64,000 nucleotides of DNA from Trueperaceae bacterium (lineage in GTDB: Bacteria; Deinococcota; Deinococci; Deinococcales; Trueperaceae): contig PAMQ01000003.1 in the NCBI GenBank assembly GCA_002707365.1, positions 42,936 through 106,935 of the forward strand. Direction: 5' to 3'. The notes beneath the pieces were generated by a model that did not search any database, was not told the origin of the DNA, and was given only the letters and a program-made list of their open reading frames with translations. The position numbers were made by a program, and so were the translations under genes. The stretch's first letter is position 1; each line of letters begins with the position of its first letter. This document shows, one piece after another, positions 1 to 7,089 of the stretch.

Positions 1-1287
1 TATTTCTTCAAAATGGTCCAGATACCGCTTGGTACCCCTAGCGCCATTCTGCATATTGTTCCGGAGGCTGAAATGTCGGCGATGGGTTTCTTTTCCACGA
101 ACAGTCAAAACAAGTTGTATCACCGTTGCTTCCGTTTTAATTATTGGCGCAATCCCAGGAACAATGTGGGCCCCTTCCATGATGACAGAAGTCCCTTCAT
201 AAACATTACGCTCTACAATACCGTTGAGAGCTGCTCCTAGCTGCCGAACTTGTTGCAAGAATCCTCTAACAACCCTAGTGCGTTGTGGTCGTAAATCCTC
301 TGGCTCAGTCGGGAGCAACTCAGCTCGCCAAACATCGTAGCTGGAGCTGTGTAAGATCGGGCTAAGATGTTTCCCTATAAGGGATCTTAGGGCCTCTCTT
401 ACGGGATCAGAACCAACAATTCGCGGAATCCCTAGCCTATAACCTAGTTCAGCGGCAAATGTACTTTTACCAACGCCAGGAGCGCCCCCGATTAATACAA
501 TAATGGGCCGGATATGACGCTGAAGTTGGCTAATTAAGCTATACCTACGGCTAAACTCTGACCCATATTCCTCGAGGAGGATGCCTTCAGTTTCTGATCG
601 AAGTTCCGCTCGGGAAATGAACCGATCTTCCCTGTGCCCCAATTTTGCTTCGAGGACTCTTGCTAGATGGTGAGAAATATCAGGAGCTAACCCGGTAGCC
701 ATAAGAGAGCGAGCTAGAATTCCCCGGGAAAATGGAAAAGAATCCCCTTCAGATTCAATGATGCGAAGTTCCGCCAGGCTTGTTACACGACCCTCATATT
801 GCTTTCTCGCCTCAATCCCATGTCGCATCTCTAAAATTTCCCCGACCTGTGATAGGTATTCCGACCTTGGTATCTCCTCACGGCCACCTGAACGAAAAAA
901 TTGTTCTATGTAGGCGGCTGTTGAGTTAGACTCCTTAATGCCCATCCCTATAGAGTTCAGCTCTGCACTTAGAATGCGTTGTGAAAACTCCTCTTGTTGG
1001 TTTTGGTCCATTATCACGATTGGCACGAAAGGTGGGATTTGCTTACCAAGTCGTTCTGCAAAGTCCTGGCCTTCTGTTTTTTTGACTTTTTCTATTGCAT
1101 AAGCCATCAGTTCTACGTGTTCAAGGCGTTTAGGTGCAATCCCGTTAAAGTGTTTTTCGATACTTTGACTAATCGTGATAGCCCGCTCAGTAGCTATTCC
1201 CACTGATTGCAAAGCCTCAATCATTCCCCGTGATGGAAATGATATTTCTTTGTCTGCAACGACCAATCGTAATTTATGACTTTTCAT
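1..1287 (-). CDS. 2-phosphoglycerate kinase-like protein with N-terminal ATP-cone (partial, C-terminus outside window)
   Basis: The frame is open for 429 codons from ATG 1287 to the window edge, so the C-terminus is missing. A good Shine-Dalgarno AAGGAG lies about ten bases before the ATG. Residues 1 to about 90 look like an ATP-cone (starting MKSHKLRLVVADKEISFPSR, ending in an EKVKKTEGQDFAERL-like helix). A Walker A motif, GGAPGVGKST, falls near residue 265. It is followed by GSDPVREALRS and then EGAHIVPG, as in 2-phosphoglycerate kinases. In methanogens that enzyme phosphorylates 2-phosphoglycerate on the way to cyclic 2,3-diphosphoglycerate; the role in bacteria is uncertain. It is the last visible gene of the yfiH-mazG-nudix operon (29-base gap). 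The family call is strong, the substrate is inferred. Confidence 0.82.
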   Translation of the reverse strand, partial: MKSHKLRLVVADKEISFPSRGMIEALQSVGIATERAITISQSIEKHFNGIAPKRLEHVELMAYAIEKVKKTEGQDFAERLGKQIPPFVPIVIMDQNQQEEFSQRILSAELNSIGMGIKESNSTAAYIEQFFRSGGREEIPRSEYLSQVGEILEMRHGIEARKQYEGRVTSLAELRIIESEGDSFPFSRGILARSLMATGLAPDISHHLARVLEAKLGHREDRFISRAELRSETEGILLEEYGSEFSRRYSLISQLQRHIRPIIVLIGGAPGVGKSTFAAELGYRLGIPRIVGSDPVREALRSLIGKHLSPILHSSSYDVWRAELLPTEPEDLRPQRTRVVRGFLQQVRQLGAALNGIVERNVYEGTSVIMEGAHIVPGIAPIIKTEATVIQLVLTVRGKETHRRHFSLRNNMQNGARGTKRYLDHFEEI

Positions 1288-1316
1288 ACCACCTGTGACT
1301 CCTTAAAGAAAGGCTA

Positions 1317-1892
1317 TCACAAGCAATGTGAAGTTCGTAGGATCCTCAGGAGATTATGTAAGATACTAGCGGTAAATCCCCATATTTTTCTCTTTCCAAC
1401 AGAATACGTGAATACTTCACGATCCCTACCAAATCTTTGACCAATTTCTACCGTGGGTTCTGCATCAAGTAGTTCCTTTAACTCAATTCTGAACGCCTCA
1501 GATACTTCTCCGGGATTAAGTTTCAACACATCCTCTTTTTTTTGAATAGCTACAACTGGGGTCGCTACATAACCCGCAGGCGAACTTATGTCATCAAGGC
1601 GCCCCACGATTGACCCACACTCGATGTTTAGACCGATCTCCTCAAACGTTTCTCGCCTTGCGGCGTTAACAACTCCTTCGCCCTGTTCCACCTTTCCTCC
1701 TGGGAAAGCGATTTGGCCTGGGTGATTTGTCAAGTTTAGAGATCTAACAGTGAATAACACTTCCAAACCGACTGGTCCCAAGAGAATTGGGACAAGGACA
1801 GCAGCGCGCTGGAAACCGTCGACATGAAAGGTTTTAGGGGGTTCGTTCTTTATGTTTTCACGCAAACTATTTACTAGTTTAGTTTTGTTCAT
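1317..1892 (-). CDS. Nudix hydrolase, CoA pyrophosphatase-like (NudL/NUDT7 type)
   Basis: The 191-residue protein contains a full Nudix box from Gly66 to Gly87 (G-x5-E-x7-RE-x2-EE-x-G). Just before it is the VRSLNLTNHPGQIAFPGGK stretch (LTxRS..HxGQ..FPGG), which marks the UPF0035 subfamily of coenzyme A and nucleotide-sugar pyrophosphatases. These cut CoA into 3',5'-ADP and phosphopantetheine with Mg or Mn bound by the RE-x2-EE glutamates. It lies 13 bases behind mazG in the same direction, and both would remove damaged or surplus nucleotides, so the operon has a house-cleaning theme. No clear Shine-Dalgarno precedes the ATG, so translation may depend on coupling to mazG. Confidence 0.88.
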   Translation of the reverse strand: MNKTKLVNSLRENIKNEPPKTFHVDGFQRAAVLVPILLGPVGLEVLFTVRSLNLTNHPGQIAFPGGKVEQGEGVVNAARRETFEEIGLNIECGSIVGRLDDISSPAGYVATPVVAIQKKEDVLKLNPGEVSEAFRIELKELLDAEPTVEIGQRFGRDREVFTYSVGKRKIWGFTASILHNLLRILRTSHCL

Positions 1893-1905
1893 ATTCTAAA
1901 CGATG

Positions 1906-2517
1906 TCACGACCCTGTAAGCTTCCGATTAATGATGTCGCGCAACTCCAATTCCGGATCTATCCCATGTCGAACAGCAAGACAAACAATGGCCCAAAGAT
2001 AGTCAGCCACATATTTCGGATCATCTTGATAATCGTTAAGGAGATCCTCGCTTTCCCTGCGTTCGTCCCATTTTTGGAGTTTGCAGATCTCGGCAGCTCG
2101 TTTTAAAGCTGGCAAGCTATTGGGGACCTCATTTCTTACTGGAGCCGTCCCCCGTTCTTCCCTTTTTATGGCCTCCCAATTAGCAACAACTTGATTAACC
2201 CCATTTACGTTTGCGCTTCCGAATACATGCGGGTGGCGACGGATTAGCTTTTCAACTATTGCCTTTTCGATTTCTGAATACCCGAACGTGCCCTCTTCTT
2301 CACCGATAACGGCATGGAATGCTATTTGGAGCAATACATCTCCAAGCTCCTCAACTATGGCTTCTGTATCACCATCGTAAATTGCATCCACTGCCTCAGC
2401 GGCTTCTTCTATTAGGTAGGAACGCAGGCTATCATGGGTCTGCCTTTGGTCCCATGGACATCCATCCGGCTGCCGCAGCCGCCTAAGGATGCTCATAAGT
2501 TCCTCCATGGGATCCAT
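1906..2517 (-). CDS. mazG: Nucleoside triphosphate pyrophosphohydrolase MazG
   Basis: This 203-residue protein starts with the MazG signature: LRQPDGCPWDQRQTHDSL at residues 14-31, EEAAEAVDA from residue 37, and EELGD at 56-60. The carboxylates of E-x2-E and E-x2-D bind Mg. The enzyme hydrolyses NTPs and dNTPs to the monophosphate and pyrophosphate, clearing aberrant nucleotides. E. coli MazG has two tandem MazG domains (about 263 residues). Here a complete N-terminal domain is followed by a shorter second half (KRAAEICKLQKWDERRE) lacking a full EExxE motif, as in many non-enteric MazG proteins. It starts 12 bases after yfiH ends, inside the same operon. Confidence 0.93.
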   Translation of the reverse strand: MDPMEELMSILRRLRQPDGCPWDQRQTHDSLRSYLIEEAAEAVDAIYDGDTEAIVEELGDVLLQIAFHAVIGEEEGTFGYSEIEKAIVEKLIRRHPHVFGSANVNGVNQVVANWEAIKREERGTAPVRNEVPNSLPALKRAAEICKLQKWDERRESEDLLNDYQDDPKYVADYLWAIVCLAVRHGIDPELELRDIINRKLTGS

Positions 2518-2529
2518 GCTACCTTGAAA

Positions 2530-3285
2530 TTACCGTGGAAGTCGTACTAGCGCCCAATGCCTCCCAGTAGGGTTTCCGTCTCTACGGTGGGAAAAAAATG
2601 TTTCTTTATCACAGTGCGTACACATACCAGTGTTTTGGATTTTAGATTCCACCACTCCAGCTTTAACCAATTGCAAAATATTTGCCGTCACCAAATCCAG
2701 ATATATGCCCCTAGCGCCATCTTCTTGAAGGACCTTATCCCCAAAGGGAGCTAACCTAAACCTGTCCGCCACCTCCGGACCAACCTGATAACAGTTACCT
2801 GATATTCCTGGGCCTATGGCTACTCTAAGATCTGAAGGATAAGAACCATATCTTTTCGTCATGGTTTCGACAACAGATAGAGCAATGCCAGCTAGGGTCC
2901 CACGCCATCCGGCGTGTGCAGCTCCAATCACTTTTTTAACTGGATCATGCACCAACAACGGGTAACAATCAGCCATGGAAATGACCAGCGTATTATCTGG
3001 CTGGTCGGTTACCATGCCATCAGCCCTCTCTACAAACCAATTAGGTTTGGCCTCTACAATACGAGCGCTGTGTATTTGGGAAAGCCCGCAAACATTATCT
3101 ATGTCAGAACCAAACTGCCTTAGCACTCTATCTTGGTTCCTTTTCACAGACCCGGCTCCATCCCCAGTACTCTTGCTAAGGTTGAGGGTGCTATAAGGAG
3201 CCTGGCTAATCCCACCATTACGTGTCGTAAATGCATGCTCAGTGCCAAGTGAAGTTACGGTTATAAATTCAAGATTTTTTAAAAT
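2530..3285 (-). CDS. pgeF: Purine nucleoside phosphorylase YfiH/PgeF (laccase-domain protein), probable ATT start
   Basis: This is a cytosolic zinc enzyme of the YfiH family that acts on adenosine and inosine and is also linked to peptidoglycan-precursor editing. The metal-site motifs are present: SQIHSARIV (His), SMADCYPLLV (Cys) and AAHAGWRG (His), and the end is CTHCDKETFFSHRRDG. The first conventional start, GTG 3147, would give only 205 residues and drop the conserved N-terminus. The frame runs on upstream through EHAFTTRNGGISQAPYSTLN, a hallmark of the family. Between GTG 3147 and the stop at 3322-3324 there is no ATG, GTG or TTG. An ATT at 3283-3285 lies six bases after a perfect GGAGGT (3292-3297), giving 251 residues, the normal family length. 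I therefore place the start there. A sequencing error or an ATC start are the alternatives. Confidence 0.85.
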   Translation of the reverse strand: MLKNLEFITVTSLGTEHAFTTRNGGISQAPYSTLNLSKSTGDGAGSVKRNQDRVLRQFGSDIDNVCGLSQIHSARIVEAKPNWFVERADGMVTDQPDNTLVISMADCYPLLVHDPVKKVIGAAHAGWRGTLAGIALSVVETMTKRYGSYPSDLRVAIGPGISGNCYQVGPEVADRFRLAPFGDKVLQEDGARGIYLDLVTANILQLVKAGVVESKIQNTGMCTHCDKETFFSHRRDGNPTGRHWALVRLPR

Positions 3286-3291
3286 TCTTGC

Positions 3292-3297
3292 ACCTCC
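3292..3297 (-). promoter_or_regulatory. Shine-Dalgarno deciding the ATT start of yfiH/pgeF
   Basis: On the minus strand the sequence is GGAGGT, then GCAAGA, then ATT in the yfiH frame. The perfect anti-SD match and the six-base spacing make the ATT codon at 3283-3285 the best supported start. Confidence 0.6.
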
Positions 3298-3368
3298 AAT
3301 CGACTCTGGTTTGACGATGCTTTATAAAAAGGTCCACATCTACCATGTTGATACGAAGCCTCCTCCCG

Positions 3369-3374
3369 ATTATA
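3369..3374 (-). promoter_or_regulatory. Possible -10 element for the yfiH-mazG operon
   Basis: The minus strand reads TATAAT here, about 85 bases upstream of the yfiH start. No good -35 box lies 16-18 bases further up, so this is only a candidate. Confidence 0.28.
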
Positions 3375-3582
3375 GTAAAATTTAACCTCTAAAATAGACC
3401 TTGATTTGGGAAACATTTAGCGAAGCCTTGGATGACCTGGGTTCACAAATTAGCCTGGTTTCTTCGGCTATAGGTAACCAAAACAGCTCTATTGTCGTTT
3501 ATGTCAATCTGATTAACGGTTAACGTTTTGTACTAAGTAGTCATCGGAACTTGGATGTTACCTGGAAAAACTGAATTCTACT

Positions 3583-3639
3583 ATTGTGCACAATGTTCCG
3601 TGTACAGGGTAAATTTGACGATATTCACCCTGTACACGG
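3583..3639. repeat. Palindrome plus 13-bp perfect inverted repeat downstream of trmB
   Basis: ATTGTGCACAAT at 3583-3594 is a perfect 12-bp palindrome. It is followed by arms CCGTGTACAGGGT (3598-3610) and ACCCTGTACACGG (3627-3639), perfectly complementary over 13 bp with a 16-base spacer. In the trmB direction the hairpin would form about 40 bases after the stop codon, but no T-run follows it. It may be a processed mRNA end, a factor-dependent terminator or an operator; the sequence alone does not decide. Confidence 0.6.
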
Positions 3640-3675
3640 ATAGGTGATTAATAGTAATGCTTTTTCGCCTTTTTA

Positions 3676-4683
3676 TTAGTAGTTTCTTTCTAGTAATACG
3701 AGACTCGGAACGGCATCTAGCAACCATTCCGTTACCGCATGCACAGCGCCACGAACGGTAGGCGTGATAACTGGATCGCCAAAAGTCTCTAACCTTACAA
3801 TAAGGTTCGAGTCAGGCCGCGGATGGGCTACTATAAGAAGCTGTTGTACTAGCTCAGGATCATTCACTGTCACACGAAACATCCAACGAAACTGGGATAC
3901 ACCGATCGTTTTTGCAACTTCGTGGATTATTACGTGACCGTCAGCGTATTGCTGAATACTTTTTTCGAATGAAGCTGTTTCGTTACTAAGCGTTCCTTTA
4001 AGGATGGCGTGAGGCATGACCTTGACCCTTTCCAGGGAGGGGCGAGAAATTTGCTTGGCAATTCCACGGTTTTCAAACTCCCTATAATAAATCGGCTTTC
4101 CGAGAGACGTCCATTTCTGGGCGTATTTAGTTCCGAACACCTCTTTCGGGGGTTCCGTTAGAATAACGTCAAATAATTCCGTAGCCCGGACTTCTTCTTC
4201 AGCAGCAACAACGTACTCGAAATGATCGGTAGCAAGTTTAATTTTTGCAAGTGGCTTTAACCGAGAAGAAGCAGCCTCTAGAAATGAGTGTCTCAAAAGT
4301 CGATTCGTACGGTGCCGTTCTTTAGGCCAAGGATCAGGAAAGTTAATCGTTATGGAAGATATTTCTCCATGGCCAAACAAGTGCCACAACCCAAATTGCG
4401 CACCGACTTTAAGAAGACGAATGTTAGTTATACCTTCCCGTCTAACTCGCCGGGCTGCCCTATATAAACTAGTTCCAGATATTTCCAGGCCCACGAAACG
4501 TGCGTTTGCTGCCGCTTTTGCTTGGTCAGTCAAGTATCGACCATCGCCAAATCCTACTTCCACATGGAGGGGCCCTGAAAATCCAAATGCGTCTACCCAA
4601 TCGACGGGGAACTTTTTCTTCCGCCATGGATAGAAAGAACGGGTACTGCTATCGTTTTCCCAGTCTTGTTTGTACAGCCCCAC
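3676..4683 (-). CDS. trmB: tRNA (guanine-N7-)-methyltransferase TrmB, long form
   Basis: The enzyme makes m7G46 in tRNA using S-adenosylmethionine. The SAM-binding loop is EVGFGDGRYL near residue 42, followed by FVGLEISGTSLYRAARRV. The catalytic and tRNA-binding segment is INFPDPWPKERHRTNRLL near residue 115, and LATDHFEYV comes after it. The core fills about 210 residues. The remaining roughly 125 residues form a C-terminal extension of the kind found in TrmB of Deinococcota, Aquifex and other thermophile-related lineages. The start codon is GTG. It stands alone, divergent from the LptF/G-like gene at 4839 with 155 bases between them. Confidence 0.92.
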   Translation of the reverse strand: MGLYKQDWENDSSTRSFYPWRKKKFPVDWVDAFGFSGPLHVEVGFGDGRYLTDQAKAAANARFVGLEISGTSLYRAARRVRREGITNIRLLKVGAQFGLWHLFGHGEISSITINFPDPWPKERHRTNRLLRHSFLEAASSRLKPLAKIKLATDHFEYVVAAEEEVRATELFDVILTEPPKEVFGTKYAQKWTSLGKPIYYREFENRGIAKQISRPSLERVKVMPHAILKGTLSNETASFEKSIQQYADGHVIIHEVAKTIGVSQFRWMFRVTVNDPELVQQLLIVAHPRPDSNLIVRLETFGDPVITPTVRGAVHAVTEWLLDAVPSLVLLERNY

Positions 4684-4826
4684 AGAGCCATACCATAACC
4701 TGCTTAGCGCAATTCAATGCCTTAGGAATCACAGATTAGTCCTTTACTGTATTTACCTTAGGTTTATTTTGTACCCCGCAAGGCTCGCGAAACACGGTTT
4801 GCCTAATTGTTCGGGATCAACAAAAC

Positions 4827-4833
4827 AGGAGGT
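4827..4833 (+). promoter_or_regulatory. Shine-Dalgarno deciding the TTG start at 4839
   Basis: AGGAGGT lies five bases before TTG 4839-4841. This supports the TTG over the in-frame ATG twelve codons later. Confidence 0.65.
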
Positions 4834-4838
4834 ATCGT

Positions 4839-5927
4839 TTGCCTATTCAGTATAATAGTAATGTGCTTCGTCGCATGAACTTCTATCTCTTGCGCGAAGT
4901 CTTCGGACTTTTTTGTCTCGGGGTAGCCACTGTTTGCCTGCTCCTTTCGGTCGACTTCCTCGTGATTTTCTCTCGGTTCTTGGTACAGCAGGACGTCAAC
5001 TTGCATTCGGTAGCATTGCTCCTAAAGTTTAAGGTCCCTTGGTTTCTCCATCTCGCGCTACCGGTAGCCGTAGTCTTGTCCGTTCTGATAGCAACCGGCC
5101 GGTTGGCTAAGGACTCAGAGCTTAAAGCTGCTTATCTACTTGGGATCAGTCCAACCTACTTTCTTCTCGGCCTCTTTCTATTTGGGCTATTTGTTAGTGC
5201 CCTTGCACTGCTGAACAACGGTTGGTTAGAACCCAATGCCGAACGATCTTATCGCGCCTTAGTTGATAGTTTTTTCTATAGCCAGCCGCCCCAGGAGACT
5301 CGTTTTAACGTTGCTTATGCGTTAAAAGACGATGGTATTTTCTATGCTTCCCGAGTACGGAGAAGCCAGTACGAACCCCAAAGTGCAAATCTTGACGGGA
5401 TATTAGTCTTACTCAATGACGGACGGGCAATTAGTGCGAAACAGGGGATCTGGCGAAGTATAGATCAGACATGGGAACTAAAGGAACCGCTAGTTTACTT
5501 ATCTGGGAGGAAGATGGCCATAACTGATTCCATGGTTATTCCTTTTAGCCTAAATTCGGATCCAAGTACCACACTTGCCAAGAGCGAAACACTCACATTA
5601 GGGCAACTTAATCGGCAATTACGGGATATCAATAATGCGGGAGGTGTCACTAGAGACATCAGATTCCAGCTACACCGAAGATTAGCTGATGCGAGTAGTG
5701 CTGTTGTTTTTGTCGCAGTTTCCAGCGCACTTGGCTTGCACCTTAGACGACGCTTAGCTAGCCTAGCGTGGGCCATTATCCTTTTACTTGGCTTCTGGGC
5801 AATATGGACTTTGTCTGGCGACCTTCACAGTCGAGGGCTTGGGAGCTCAATCGTATTGGCATGGCTCACTCCTGGCATCGTCGCTTTGTTAGGAATACCG
5901 TTGGCTCTTTCGAGGTTGCGCACCTAA
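4839..5927 (+). CDS. LptF/LptG (YjgP/YjgQ) family permease, first of the locus
   Basis: The 362-residue inner-membrane protein has the family layout: three N-terminal membrane helices (about residues 15-115), a soluble beta-rich periplasmic domain (about 120-260), and three C-terminal helices (about 275-360). The entry MNFYLLREVFGLFCLGVATV and the segment ATGRLAKDSELKAAYLLGIS are diagnostic; the latter includes the coupling-helix region that contacts the LptB ATPase in E. coli. In the LPS exporter, LptF and LptG form the transmembrane channel of LptB2FG and pass lipid to LptC and LptA. Its stop overlaps the next family member (TAATG). No lptB is visible in the window. The cargo here is unknown, because these bacteria generally lack classical LPS. 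Confidence 0.88.
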   Translation: MPIQYNSNVLRRMNFYLLREVFGLFCLGVATVCLLLSVDFLVIFSRFLVQQDVNLHSVALLLKFKVPWFLHLALPVAVVLSVLIATGRLAKDSELKAAYLLGISPTYFLLGLFLFGLFVSALALLNNGWLEPNAERSYRALVDSFFYSQPPQETRFNVAYALKDDGIFYASRVRRSQYEPQSANLDGILVLLNDGRAISAKQGIWRSIDQTWELKEPLVYLSGRKMAITDSMVIPFSLNSDPSTTLAKSETLTLGQLNRQLRDINNAGGVTRDIRFQLHRRLADASSAVVFVAVSSALGLHLRRRLASLAWAIILLLGFWAIWTLSGDLHSRGLGSSIVLAWLTPGIVALLGIPLALSRLRT

Positions 5928-6994
5928 TGCGCCTTAGTTTATACCTCATAAGAGAAATACTGCCTCTATACCTAGCTTGCCTGATGTTAGTAATAATCTT
6001 ATTCCTGATTAGTTTTATAATCGGCCACCTACCGAACATACTTGGCCAAGGGATTACAACTGGTATGGTTGCCAAATTCTTAATATATAAGTTGCCATCT
6101 ACAGCTTCTTTCGGCATTTCGCTGGCCCTTCTCTTCGCGTCCCTAATCGGCCTAACCCGCCTGACTCAGGACGGTGAGATTAAGGCTACTCTGTTGTTAG
6201 GGGTCGGCCCCGGGGTTATAGCAAGGCCCATCATTTTTGTTGGCTTAACTGTCAGTATTTTAAGCTTTGCCAACAACGAATTCGTTGTCCCTTGGAGCGA
6301 ACATAAAGCGTCCAACCTTCGAAAAGAGATGTTGCTAAGGGGAGCTAAAGTTCCCCTTGTTGAGGGAAACTTCTTCGCCGATTCACTTGGTAGGCGTATT
6401 CATGTTGAATCGATCCTCCCGGATAAACAGTTAACCAAAATAACGGTGATTAAACCTGGGGGTTTGCAGGGTCCAACCGAAGTGATCCAGGCTAAAGAAG
6501 GTACTCTCAACTCGACGACCAGCGACTGGAGTTTGTCTGGAATAATATTGCGTCTTTACCGTAAAAATCATCTCGTCCTTAGAGTAACTGCTGACCACGG
6601 TGACCTACCTGTCCAAGGTCTTTTAACAACAGATAATCAAACTGCCAACCTCATACATTTACCACTGAAAGAACTTCTGAAACGCCTTGCCGTAGGTACT
6701 AATCACGGTAATTCGGCAGAGTTAACAGCGCTACACAGAAAATTTTCCGAACCACTAGCTGCATTGGTCTTTGCTCTGTTGTCTCTGGCAGTAGTCTTGT
6801 CCTCGTTCAAATGGACAATACCCTTAGGAATAACTCCAATTCTCGTGCTTACGTTCGGTTATTACGCAACATCAAGTGCCGCAAGGATACTAGGAGAGCA
6901 AGGGTTGGCCTCGTCCTGGCTAGCAGGTTGGGCACCCTTATTTATATACGCTATCTTGGGGTTAGGATTTTTCCTTGTGAGTTGGCGGCGTTAA
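5927..6994 (+). CDS. LptF/LptG (YjgP/YjgQ) family permease, second of the locus
   Basis: An open frame reaches back to 5768, but that would overlap the upstream gene by 160 bases. The ATG at 5927, overlapping the preceding TAA as TAATG, begins MRLSLYLIREILPLYLACLM, the expected family N-terminus, and gives 355 residues. It has three helices, the segment GLTRLTQDGEIKATLLLGVG (coupling-helix region), a periplasmic beta domain with GNFFADSLGRRIHVES, and three terminal helices. It would pair with the 4839 product as an F/G heterodimer. The stop-start overlap suggests translational coupling and equal amounts. Confidence 0.88.
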   Translation: MRLSLYLIREILPLYLACLMLVIILFLISFIIGHLPNILGQGITTGMVAKFLIYKLPSTASFGISLALLFASLIGLTRLTQDGEIKATLLLGVGPGVIARPIIFVGLTVSILSFANNEFVVPWSEHKASNLRKEMLLRGAKVPLVEGNFFADSLGRRIHVESILPDKQLTKITVIKPGGLQGPTEVIQAKEGTLNSTTSDWSLSGIILRLYRKNHLVLRVTADHGDLPVQGLLTTDNQTANLIHLPLKELLKRLAVGTNHGNSAELTALHRKFSEPLAALVFALLSLAVVLSSFKWTIPLGITPILVLTFGYYATSSAARILGEQGLASSWLAGWAPLFIYAILGLGFFLVSWRR

Positions 6995-7089
6995 TGTACC
7001 CCCTAATCTATTCTCAACCTACCTTTTACGTTCAGACGCAACTAAAGGTGTGGGCAAATCAAGGCTTTAGTGTGGAGTTAGAATCTTAA

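Larger units (their letters stand above)
3298..3675. other. Non-coding gap between yfiH and trmB
   Basis: No reading frame with recognisable protein similarity was seen on either strand. The left end should carry the yfiH operon promoter. The right end holds a 12-bp palindrome and a 13-bp inverted repeat (listed separately). T-runs at 3660-3672 lie just before the trmB stop codon. Confidence 0.6.
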
